Positions 7,193 to 13,234 of a stretch of 18,763 nt of DNA are shown piece after piece. The translations under genes were made by a program, and so were the position numbers. This DNA comes from Thauera sp. GTDB lineage: Bacteria; Pseudomonadota; Gammaproteobacteria; Burkholderiales; Rhodocyclaceae. The notes below the pieces were generated by a model that saw only the letters and a program-made list of their open reading frames with translations, did no database searches and was not told the origin of the DNA. The stretch is taken from contig JAKLLJ010000027.1 in NCBI GenBank assembly GCA_023150215.1, forward strand, positions 1 through 18,763, given 5' to 3'. How positions within the stretch are numbered: position 1 is the stretch's first letter; the number at the start of each line of letters is the position of its first letter.

Positions 7193-7951
7193 TCAGGCGT
7201 AGGGGTCGGCGTAGCCCAGGCCGCGCAGGATGGCGGTCTCGAGGGCTTCCATCTCGCTTGCCTCGCCTTCCTGTTCGTGATCGTAGCCCTGCAGGTGCAG
7301 CATGCCATGCACGACCAGGTGGGCAAAGTGCGCTTCCAGGGTCTTGCCCTGGGCAGCAGCCTCGCGCACCACCACCGGCACGCACAGCACCAGGTCGCCG
7401 GCGAGCGGGGTGTCGTCGACCTGCTCGGGCAGACCGGGCAGGTCCTCGCCCTCGGCATAGGCGAAGGTCAGCACGTTGGTGGCGTAGTCCTTGCCGCGAT
7501 AGTCGCGGTTGAGCGCCCGCCCCTCGGCCTCGCCCACCAGGCGCACGGTGACCTCAGCATCCGCGCGCAACGCAGCCTGGGCCCAGCGCCGGATGTGGTT
7601 CTTCTTGGGCGCGTTGGCGCGGTCCTCGCCATCGAGGGCCTTCTGCACCTTGAGCCCGAGCACCGGCGGATGCTCGCCCGCGGGCAAGTCGATCGGCTCG
7701 ACGAAGCTCATGTCGTGATGCACGTCCACGCGCACGGTCAGCAGGTTGCATGCGCCCGGTTGCAGCGACAGCATCGGCACCGCATTGTCGTCGTCGGCAT
7801 CGGCCTCGATTTCGAGGTCGCCCCAGGCCTTCTCGGGAAAGGCGAGCAGCAGGCGGCGACCGTTGCCAAGCTCGATCTCCAGGCGCTCGGCCTTGATGCG
7901 GGAAGCCTTGCCGTCGACGTCGACGGCGATGATCTTCGGGTTATTCGCCAT
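7193..7951 (-). CDS. ybeY: rRNA maturation endoribonuclease YbeY with extended N-terminus
   Basis: YbeY is a zinc-dependent endoribonuclease needed for 16S rRNA 3'-end maturation and ribosome quality control. The zinc motif is intact: H211-LVVHGMLHLQGYD-H225, the H3xH5xH pattern. RDYRGKDYATNVLTFAY (149-165) is also typical. The predicted protein has 252 residues, whereas YbeY is usually about 150-185. The core starts near residue 97 (PVLGLKVQ), and residues 1-95 form an extra beta-rich segment (KIIAVDVDGK, LEIELGNGRRLLLAFPEKAW). I chose the ATG at 7951 because AGGA lies eight bases upstream. A second ATG at 7960 and an internal ATG at 7711 (giving a normal-sized 172 aa) are alternatives. The gene overlaps the end of phoH by 11 bp. 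Confidence 0.9.
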   Translation of the reverse strand: MANNPKIIAVDVDGKASRIKAERLEIELGNGRRLLLAFPEKAWGDLEIEADADDDNAVPMLSLQPGACNLLTVRVDVHHDMSFVEPIDLPAGEHPPVLGLKVQKALDGEDRANAPKKNHIRRWAQAALRADAEVTVRLVGEAEGRALNRDYRGKDYATNVLTFAYAEGEDLPGLPEQVDDTPLAGDLVLCVPVVVREAAAQGKTLEAHFAHLVVHGMLHLQGYDHEQEGEASEMEALETAILRGLGYADPYA

Positions 7952-8996
7952 CTTCGGCATCCTGCTTTTTCCTGTCCTGTGCGTCCCTGTCCTGCAATTC
8001 CTTGTCCTGCTGGCGTGCCGTGCGCGCCGCGGCCTTCTCGCGCTCGAGGCGCGCCGCCTCAAGGTCGTAAGCTTCGACGATGCGTGCGACAAGCGGATGA
8101 CGCACCACGTCTTCCTTGCCGAATTCGGTGAAGGCGATGCCGCGCACCCCCGCCAGCACCGCGCGCGCCTCCTTGAGGCCGCTGCGCTGGCCGCGCGCCA
8201 GGTCGACCTGGGTGAGGTCGCCGGTAACCACCGCCTTGGCGCCGAAGCCGATGCGGGTGAGGAACATCTTCATCTGCTCGGGCGTGGTGTTCTGCGCCTC
8301 GTCGAGGATGATGAAGGCGTTGTTGAGCGTGCGCCCGCGCATGAAGGCGAGCGGCGCGATCTCGATCAGGCTGCGCTCGAAGAGCTTGCCGACCCGATCG
8401 AAACCCATCAGATCGTAGAGCGCGTCATACAGCGGGCGCAGGTAGGGGTCGACCTTCTGCGCCAGGTCGCCGGGCAGAAAGCCCAGGCGCTCGCCAGCCT
8501 CGACCGCCGGACGGGTGAGGATGATGCGCTCGACCAGGTCGCGCTCGAAGGCGTCGACCGCGCTCGCCACGGCGAGATAGGTCTTGCCGGTGCCGGCCGG
8601 GCCGATGCCGAAGGTGATGTCGAAGTCCTGAATGTTGCGCAGGTAGTCCACCTGGCGCGGCGTGCGGCCGTGGAGCTCGGTGCGGCGGGTCATCAGCACC
8701 GGCGCGGGCTGGGCCGGGTCGGCATTGCTGCCGCGGCTGCCGATCTCGATCAGGCCGAGCTGCACGTCGTCGAGCGAGAGGTCTTTGTCGCTGCGCGCAT
8801 AGAAATGCTTGAGCGCCATCTCGCCGCGCAGCACCTGTGCCGGGTGGCCGGTGAGCGTGAAATGCTCGCCGCGCCGGCTCACGGTGATGTCGAAGGCGTT
8901 CTCGATCTGGCGCAGGTTCTCGTCGAGCACGCCACACAGGCGGGACAAGCGCGGGTTGTCCACCGGCTCGAAGAAGACTTCCAGGGTTTTCGCCAT
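7941..8996 (-). CDS. phoH: PhoH-like ATPase (YbeZ)
   Basis: This is a cytoplasmic P-loop NTPase of the PhoH/YbeZ family, thought to work with YbeY in RNA or ribosome metabolism. The 351-residue protein has an N-terminal KH-like part (1-70), Walker A GPAGTGKT (132-139), Walker B FIILDEAQ (228-235) and the conserved LTRPAVEAGE-LGFLPGDL block (160-178). The C-terminal 30 residues are highly charged and built from a five-residue repeat beginning QD. The ATG at 8996 directly follows the miaB stop (TGAATG, no gap), indicating tight coupling. The end overlaps ybeY by 11 bp. Confidence 0.95.
   Translation of the reverse strand: MAKTLEVFFEPVDNPRLSRLCGVLDENLRQIENAFDITVSRRGEHFTLTGHPAQVLRGEMALKHFYARSDKDLSLDDVQLGLIEIGSRGSNADPAQPAPVLMTRRTELHGRTPRQVDYLRNIQDFDITFGIGPAGTGKTYLAVASAVDAFERDLVERIILTRPAVEAGERLGFLPGDLAQKVDPYLRPLYDALYDLMGFDRVGKLFERSLIEIAPLAFMRGRTLNNAFIILDEAQNTTPEQMKMFLTRIGFGAKAVVTGDLTQVDLARGQRSGLKEARAVLAGVRGIAFTEFGKEDVVRHPLVARIVEAYDLEAARLEREKAAARTARQQDKELQDRDAQDRKKQDAEDGE
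7959..8009 (-). repeat. 15-bp tandem repeat encoding QDxxx in the phoH tail
   Basis: The coding strand repeats a 15-bp unit starting with CAGGA(C/T). It encodes QDKEL, QDRDA, QDRKK and then QDAED at residues 330-349 of PhoH. The units are imperfect at DNA level but keep the CAGGA core. The array runs into the ybeY start region, and its last copy supplies the AGGA likely used as the ybeY ribosome binding site. Confidence 0.6.
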
Positions 8997-10349
8997 TCAG
9001 GATTCCCGGGTGATGATCTCGCCGCGCAGGCTGTGCGGCAACGCAGCGGTGATGCGTACATCGACGAACTGGCCGATCAAGCGCTGGCGGTGGGGCGAGT
9101 CGGAGGGGAAGTTAACCACGCGATTGTTATCGCTGCGGCCCATCATCTCGATCTCGGCATTTTTCTTCGCCGCGCCTTCCACGAGAACGCGCTGCACCGT
9201 GCCGACCATGGCCTCGCTGTTGGCCTGGTATTGCGCGTCGATGCGCTTTTGCAGGCGGGAGAGCCAGGCGAGCTTGGTCTCCTGCGGCACTGGGTCTTCC
9301 AGGTCGGCCGCCGGCGTGCCGGGGCGCGCGCTGTATACAAAGCTGAACGAGCCGTCGAAGCCGACGTCCTCGATCAGTTTCATGGTCTTGTCGAAGTCGT
9401 CCTCGGTCTCGCCGGGGAAGCCGATAATGAAGTCCGAGGTCAGTGCCAGATCGGGCCGCGCTGCGCGCAGCTTGCGCACCACCGACTTGAACTCGAGCAC
9501 CGAGTAGCCGCGCTTCATCGCCGCCAGCACGCGGTCCGAGCCCGACTGCACCGGCAGGTGCAGCTGCGAGACGAGCTTGGGAAGCTTGGCGTAGCAGTCG
9601 ATCAGGCGCTGCGTCATCTCGCGCGGGTGCGAAGTGGTGTAGCGGATGCGCTCGATGCCGGGGATCTCGGCCACGCACTCGAGCAGGAAGGCAAAGTCGC
9701 CCTGCTCGCCGTCCTCGCGCACCAGCTCGCCGCGCCAGGCGTTGACGTTCTGCCCGAGCAGCGTCACTTCCTTCACGCCCTGCGCGGCCAGGCCGGCGAT
9801 CTCGGCGAGCACGTCCTCGAGCGGGCGCGACACCTCGTCGCCGCGGGTGTAGGGCACGACGCAGAAGGTGCAGTACTTAGAGCAGCCCTCCATGATCGAC
9901 ACGAAGGCGCTCGCACCCTCGACGCGCGCCGGCGGCATGGCGTCGAACTTCTCGATCTCGGGAAAGGAGATGTCTACCTGCGAGCGCCCGCTCTGCCTGC
10001 GCGCCTCGATCAGGCCGGGCAGGCGGTGCAGGGTCTGCGGGCCGAACACCACGTCGACATAGGGCGCGCGCCTGATGATCGCCTCGCCCTCCTGGCTGGC
10101 GACGCAGCCGCCCACGCCGATGATCAGCCCCGGCTTGGCCTGCTTGAGCAGGCGCACCCGGCCGAGGTCGTGGAACACCCGCTCCTGCGCCTTCTCGCGC
10201 ACCGAACAGGTGTTGAAGAGGATCACGTCGGCTTCTTCGGGATTGTCGGTCTTGACCAGCTCTTCGTGGGCACCGAGCACGTCCGCCATCTTGTCGGAGT
10301 CGTACTCGTTCATCTGGCACCCGAAGGTGCGGATGTAGAGTTTCTTCAT
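8997..10349 (-). CDS. miaB: tRNA-2-methylthio-N6-dimethylallyladenosine synthase
   Basis: MiaB is a radical-SAM methylthiotransferase that turns i6A37 into ms2i6A37 in tRNAs reading UNN codons. The 450-residue protein has the N-terminal UPF0004 domain with cluster cysteines C11, C48 and C82. The radical-SAM motif C156-SKY-C160-TF-C163 follows. A C-terminal TRAM domain (about 380-445) contains VLVEGAAKK and NRVVNFPS. This sequence fits MiaB rather than RimO or MtaB because of the GCQMNEYDSDKM start and the FNTCSVREKA block. The ATG at 10349 has only a weak Shine-Dalgarno and lies 58 bp after the small exported protein gene. MiaB heads the conserved miaB-phoH-ybeY-corC-lnt order. Confidence 0.97.
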   Translation of the reverse strand: MKKLYIRTFGCQMNEYDSDKMADVLGAHEELVKTDNPEEADVILFNTCSVREKAQERVFHDLGRVRLLKQAKPGLIIGVGGCVASQEGEAIIRRAPYVDVVFGPQTLHRLPGLIEARRQSGRSQVDISFPEIEKFDAMPPARVEGASAFVSIMEGCSKYCTFCVVPYTRGDEVSRPLEDVLAEIAGLAAQGVKEVTLLGQNVNAWRGELVREDGEQGDFAFLLECVAEIPGIERIRYTTSHPREMTQRLIDCYAKLPKLVSQLHLPVQSGSDRVLAAMKRGYSVLEFKSVVRKLRAARPDLALTSDFIIGFPGETEDDFDKTMKLIEDVGFDGSFSFVYSARPGTPAADLEDPVPQETKLAWLSRLQKRIDAQYQANSEAMVGTVQRVLVEGAAKKNAEIEMMGRSDNNRVVNFPSDSPHRQRLIGQFVDVRITAALPHSLRGEIITRES

Positions 10350-10407
10350 CTTGTGTTGGGTATCCGGCTGGGCCTTGCGGCAGGTCGGGCAGGGATCACG
10401 GCACCGG

Positions 10408-10740
10408 TCAGCGTTGCGGCTTGGGCAAGGGCGCCGCCGCTTCTTCGGGGGTCAGGAGCCACACCCGGTGCACCTGGTCATTGCGATCGAGCAGCATGCG
10501 CACCGTATGCTGGCCCTGGAGGTGCGAGGGCAGCACGATGCGATTGGACGTGTCGCGGATCTGCGCGCCCGGACTCAGGTACAGCGTGCTGCCCTTGACC
10601 TGCACCATACCGGCCGTCGAGAAAGTCATCCTGACGCGCGGCGCCTCATCAGGGATTGGCCGCGGCACGGCCGCAAGCACCACGCCCGGCATCAGGCCGA
10701 GCAGGAAGAACCAGGGAGCGGAGGAAAATTTCGGGCGCAA
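10408..10740 (-). CDS. small exported hypothetical protein
   Basis: I do not recognise a named family. The 110-residue product has an apparent Sec signal peptide: RPK in the n-region, a hydrophobic stretch WFFLLGLMPGVVLA, and a likely cleavage after VLA. There is no lipobox cysteine. The mature part of about 87 residues looks beta-rich and periplasmic (VRMTFSTAGMVQV, STLYLSPGAQIRD, QHTVRMLLDRNDQVHRVWLL). It ends in a proline-rich basic tail. The start is TTG at 10740, chosen because it gives a complete signal peptide; an upstream in-frame stop precludes a much longer protein and the next ATG (10692) would truncate the signal. A promoter with a perfect -35 lies just upstream. It precedes miaB by 58 bp and is probably cotranscribed. 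Confidence 0.72.
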   Translation of the reverse strand: MRPKFSSAPWFFLLGLMPGVVLAAVPRPIPDEAPRVRMTFSTAGMVQVKGSTLYLSPGAQIRDTSNRIVLPSHLQGQHTVRMLLDRNDQVHRVWLLTPEEAAAPLPKPQR

Positions 10741-10783
10741 GGACGGGCCGGATGCATCCGGAACGCTGGGAGACAGGACGCGG

Positions 10784-10812
10784 ATGATCCCCGATCACCC
10801 GCTATATGTCAA
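10784..10812 (-). promoter_or_regulatory. sigma-70-type promoter for the small protein/miaB operon
   Basis: On the minus strand a perfect -35 TTGACA (10812-10807) is followed after exactly 17 bp by GATCAT (10789-10784), matching four of six -10 bases. Transcription would start near 10777, about 37 bases before the TTG start at 10740. Confidence 0.6.
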
Positions 10813-10845
10813 TGTAAAAGCCTTATAAATCAATACCTCCAATTG

Positions 10846-10860
10846 CAGTCGCAGCGACTG
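10846..10860. promoter_or_regulatory. 15-bp palindrome, possible operator
   Basis: CAGTCGC-A-GCGACTG is a perfect inverted repeat with 7-bp arms around one base. It lies about 34 bp upstream of the -35 box of the minus-strand promoter, a place where an activator or repressor could bind. No regulator is identified. Confidence 0.35.
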
Positions 10861-11034
10861 TCCGGCGCAGGGCGCCGCATCGCGGCGCACGCCACATAAG
10901 CTCGCGACTGGCGCTGCGCCTGCCGCAACTGCAGCGTTCGATGGTGCAGCCAGGAGCGCCGCAAGCCGCCGACCTTCCAGCACGCAAACCGCCAGGCATT
11001 CACCAATCGATGCCCCTTCGCACGAGCGTCCGGG

Positions 11035-11064
11035 TTGACGTCCACGCCCGCTACCCGCTATATT
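11035..11064 (+). promoter_or_regulatory. tRNA-Met promoter
   Basis: TTGACG (11035-11040) and TATATT (11059-11064) are separated by 18 bp; shifting the -10 by one base gives 17. Transcription would start around 11071, a few bases before the mature tRNA. The GC-rich stretch right after the -10 (CGCGCGCTC) resembles the discriminator of stringently controlled stable-RNA promoters. Confidence 0.7.
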
Positions 11065-11077
11065 CGCGCGCTCTGTT

Positions 11078-11154
11078 GGTGATGTAGCTCAGACGGTTAG
11101 AGCGATGGATTCATAACCCATAGGTCGGCGGTTCGATTCCGCCCATCACCACCA
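11078..11154 (+). tRNA. tRNA-Met (anticodon CAT)
   Basis: This 77-nt sequence folds into a full cloverleaf. The acceptor stem GGTGATG pairs with CATCACC, followed by discriminator A and an encoded CCA (11152-11154). The D-arm contains GCTC/GAGC. The anticodon loop TTCATAA has CAT at 11112-11114. The T-arm is GGCGG-TTCGATT-CCGCC. The paired first acceptor base pair (G-C) and the D-arm indicate elongator rather than initiator methionine tRNA. A CAT anticodon could also be a lysidine-modified tRNA-Ile2, which sequence inspection alone does not fully exclude. The anticodon stem closes with an A-C mismatch (11109/11117). Confidence 0.95.
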
Positions 11155-11162
11155 ACAAATTC

Positions 11163-11190
11163 AAGGGCCTGCAGCGATGCAGGCCCTTTT
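11163..11190 (+). terminator. intrinsic terminator after tRNA-Met
   Basis: AAGGGCCTGCA (11163-11173) pairs perfectly with TGCAGGCCCTT (11178-11188) across a GCGA tetraloop, giving an 11-bp stem that runs into a T-tract (TTTTGCTTTT). It starts eight bases after the tRNA CCA end. Confidence 0.93.
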
Positions 11191-11310
11191 GCTTTTGGGT
11201 CGGGGCCGCACTCGGGTAGCCATGCCCAGGAATTTCGATCAACGCATCCCCCTCGATCCGCTCGCCGCCAGGGGGTCTTGCGAAAGTCGATGAGCCGCCC
11301 ACCTCCTCCG

Positions 11311-11338
11311 AGCCGGGAAGCGCCCGGCTTTGTCGTTT
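11311..11338 (+). terminator. second terminator-like hairpin before fdhE
   Basis: AGCCGGG (11311-11317) and CCCGGCT (11323-11329) form a 7-bp stem with loop AAGCG, followed by TTGTCGTTTT. It could be a back-up terminator for the tRNA transcript or an attenuator in the fdhE leader. The surrounding 11191-11402 shows no gene and no convincing promoter. Confidence 0.4.
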
Positions 11339-11402
11339 TCCTTGCCTTCGGGAGAGCACTGCGCGGATCATTAAGGCCGTTTTTCAGCCACGAGCGACCT
11401 TG

Positions 11403-12311
11403 ATGAACTCCCCACTCTCCGCACAGCACTCCACGGGCGAGGCCCCTGCGATCGTCCTCCCCGAGCCGCACAGCATCTTCCTGGCCCGTGCCGAACGCTT
11501 CGACGCCCTTGCGCTGCACCACAGTCTCGGCGAATGGCTCGGCTTTGTCGGCCGGCTTTCACGCGCCCAGCACAAGGCACTGGAGGCAGCGGGGACGGAC
11601 CTCACACCTCCTGCGGCGGAGACGCTCGAGCGTGCGCGCAAGCATCGCATACCGCCGGTCAGCGTCGCGACCTTCCAGCGTCCGCTCGTCTGGCACGACA
11701 TCCTGCGCAACATCGTCGGCGATCTGCTTGAAAACGCGCCCATCGGCGCGCGGGAAACCCTGGACGCACTCCTCGTCACCAGCGCCGAAGAACTCGACAA
11801 GCTGGCCGAAAAGCAGCTCAACGGCGAACCGGAGCGCGCCGACATGGCCCGCCTACCCTACATCGCCGCCGCGATGCAGGTGGTGTTCACGTCGATCGCC
11901 AGCCAGCTCGATGCCTCCGCCTTGCCGCTGATGGAAGCACACAGCACCTGTCCGGTGTGCGGCAGCCACCCGGTCGTGAGCGTGATCCGCAGCGAAGGCC
12001 CGGTCGCCGGCCTGCGTTATGTTCACTGCACCCTCTGCAACACCGAATGGCAGGTGCCGCACGCGACCTGCGTGAGCTGCGGCGATCAGGAGCGGGTGAC
12101 CCTTCACGAGGTCGACGGTGACGACGGCATCGCGCGGGCGGAATCCTGCGGCGCGTGCGAGAGCTACATGAAGCTCATCGTTCAGGGCAGGAACGTGCGC
12201 GTCGACCCGATCGCCGACGACCTCGCCTCCGTGGCGCTGGACGTGCTGGTGGACGACGCCGGCTTCGTGCGCAGCGGCCCGAACTACCTGCTGATCGGCA
12301 CAGAAGCGTAA
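11403..12311 (+). CDS. fdhE: formate dehydrogenase accessory protein FdhE
   Basis: FdhE is a cytoplasmic rubredoxin-like iron-binding protein required for active respiratory formate dehydrogenase; it interacts with the catalytic subunit during maturation. The 302-residue protein (family about 300) has a helical N-terminal half and a C-terminal part with four CxxC pairs: C183/C186 (CPVCGSHP), C209/C212 (CTLC), C223/C226 (CVSCG) and C249/C252 (CGAC). The C-terminus has the typical PIADDLASVALDVLVDDAGF. The start is the ATG at 11403, preceded by TTG and only a weak GAG. No formate dehydrogenase, selenocysteine or molybdenum cofactor gene lies nearby, so its partner must be encoded elsewhere. The hairpin at 12318-12349 follows its stop. 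Confidence 0.94.
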   Translation: MNSPLSAQHSTGEAPAIVLPEPHSIFLARAERFDALALHHSLGEWLGFVGRLSRAQHKALEAAGTDLTPPAAETLERARKHRIPPVSVATFQRPLVWHDILRNIVGDLLENAPIGARETLDALLVTSAEELDKLAEKQLNGEPERADMARLPYIAAAMQVVFTSIASQLDASALPLMEAHSTCPVCGSHPVVSVIRSEGPVAGLRYVHCTLCNTEWQVPHATCVSCGDQERVTLHEVDGDDGIARAESCGACESYMKLIVQGRNVRVDPIADDLASVALDVLVDDAGFVRSGPNYLLIGTEA

Positions 12312-12317
12312 ACGGCA

Positions 12318-12349
12318 TGCTGCCTGGGCGGTGAGTCGCTCGGGCAGCA
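12318..12349 (+). terminator. long hairpin after fdhE (no T-tract)
   Basis: TGCTGCCTGGGCG (12318-12330) pairs with CGCTCGGGCAGCA (12337-12349) over 13 bp, including two G-T wobbles, around a 6-base loop. It starts six bases after the fdhE stop. No run of T follows, so it may end or protect the transcript 3' end only with help from other factors. Confidence 0.45.
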
Positions 12350-12386
12350 CCCGGCCACAGAAACCCGACCTTGAACGGCACGGTCC

Positions 12387-12403
12387 TGTCGGAATTTTTT
12401 ACA
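12387..12403 (+). promoter_or_regulatory. possible upstream activator site for the PEP-CTERM gene
   Basis: TGTCGGAATTTTTTACA stands out as an AT-rich block with TGT/ACA ends and a partly symmetric centre. It lies 63 bp upstream of the -24 element, in the range where enhancer-binding proteins of sigma-54 promoters bind. Assignment to a PrsR-type regulator is inference. Confidence 0.4.
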
Positions 12404-12466
12404 CCCATCCCTTCGTCGCGCTGCCCGTACAAGCCAACTCCTTGATAACACGCGCCGACCCGCATT

Positions 12467-12482
12467 GCGCACGAAAATTGCT
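12467..12482 (+). promoter_or_regulatory. sigma-54 (-24/-12) promoter of the PEP-CTERM gene
   Basis: GCGCACG-AAAA-TTGCT matches the consensus TGGCACG-N4-TTGCW with correct spacing. The whole -12 half and GCACG of the -24 half agree; the first two bases (TG to GC) differ. Transcription would start near 12493, leaving a leader of about 43 bases before the ATG at 12536. No good sigma-70 promoter is seen nearby. Confidence 0.55.
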
Positions 12483-12535
12483 TCCGTGCACGCGGGACGT
12501 CGCTGGTGCCCCCACAAGACCCAAGGAGAGATCCG

Positions 12536-13204
12536 ATGAAAAGAAACTGGACAGGTTTCGGGGTACTGGCGCCTGTCGCGCTTGCCCTGGTGGCACAGGC
12601 CGCAGCGGCCGACGTGCTGGTAACGCTCGGCGAGCAAGACTTCACCAACGCGAGCACGCCCACGACTGCAGAGTTCCTGGCGGCGGGCGGCAACGAATCG
12701 GCCCCGTTCAACGGTGTGTTCAGCGGCAGCGACAACGACAGCAACTTCTCCGCGAGCTGGACCTTCGCATCCTATGGCGCGCAGCCCACGATCCTCGGGG
12801 CCAACCTGAAGCTCGGCATCTTCGACCATGAATCCGCCGCATCGGGAAACCAGGTCGCGGCCTTCACGCTGAACGGTATCGATCTGACGAGCGCGCTGAA
12901 TGCGCTGTTCGAGTCCAGTGGCGGTGCTTCGCGGGAATACAACATCTACGAGCTGATGCTCCCGAGTTCCGTTTTTGCCCAGCTCGGAACAGGGACCGCC
13001 ACCTTCGCCCTTGCACTGCAGGGACCGGGCCTGGGCCTTTTTGGCGAGAGCGTGTTCAACGGCGCGGCGCTCGATTTTTCGACCCTGAGCATCACGACCA
13101 CGGCGCCGCCGCCGACGAACAACGTGCCGGAACCGGCAAGCGGTGCGCTGCTGTCGCTCGCGCTGGCCGGTCTCGCCGCCCTGCGCAGCCGACGCGCGCC
13201 GTAG
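12536..13204 (+). CDS. PEP-CTERM sorting domain protein
   Basis: The 222-residue product is a predicted exported protein handled by an exosortase. Residues 1-25 form a Sec signal peptide (MKRNW, then a hydrophobic stretch ending AAAA). The C-terminal 26 residues have the tripartite sorting signal: VPEP (197-200), a hydrophobic helix, and basic RSRRAP. The middle is low in lysine and cysteine, rich in Ser, Thr, Asn and Ala, and probably beta-sheet. Such proteins usually go to the cell surface or matrix in exopolysaccharide-producing Gram-negatives. I recognise no finer family. AAGGAG lies eight bases before the ATG at 12536. The exosortase and polysaccharide genes are not in the window. It converges on the GNAT gene with a 30-bp gap. 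Confidence 0.92.
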   Translation: MKRNWTGFGVLAPVALALVAQAAAADVLVTLGEQDFTNASTPTTAEFLAAGGNESAPFNGVFSGSDNDSNFSASWTFASYGAQPTILGANLKLGIFDHESAASGNQVAAFTLNGIDLTSALNALFESSGGASREYNIYELMLPSSVFAQLGTGTATFALALQGPGLGLFGESVFNGAALDFSTLSITTTAPPPTNNVPEPASGALLSLALAGLAALRSRRAP

Positions 13205-13234
13205 AATCAGCCGAGCCGGTCGCGCTCGGCAAAC

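Larger units (their letters stand above)
10741..11077. other. divergent intergenic region with promoters, no gene seen
   Basis: This 337-bp stretch separates the minus-strand miaB operon from the tRNA-Met gene. It holds the two promoters listed separately, an AT-rich patch at about 10801-10845 that stands out from the GC-rich surroundings, and the palindrome at 10846-10860. The rest (about 10865-11030) shows no convincing coding frame. Confidence 0.6.

Noticed and set aside
7746..10598. Plus-strand open frame of 950 codons antisense to phoH and miaB
   Set aside because: Same artefact: it mirrors the codon structure of miaB and phoH and crosses several gene boundaries without any recognisable domain.
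10351..10899. Plus-strand 182-codon frame opposite the small exported protein
   Set aside because: No ribosome binding site or domain. The minus-strand frame has a signal peptide and a promoter and is the better gene.
11238..11252. Possible FNR-type site upstream of fdhE
   Set aside because: Only one half-site (ATCAA) is good; the other half matches poorly (two of five bases).
11097..11371. Minus-strand frame containing GGIEPPTYGL over the tRNA
   Set aside because: This peptide is the familiar false translation of a tRNA gene; the tRNA-Met explains the sequence.
11078..11402. Integration site of a mobile element at the tRNA 3' end
   Set aside because: No repeat of the tRNA 3' end was found downstream and no integrase gene is present.
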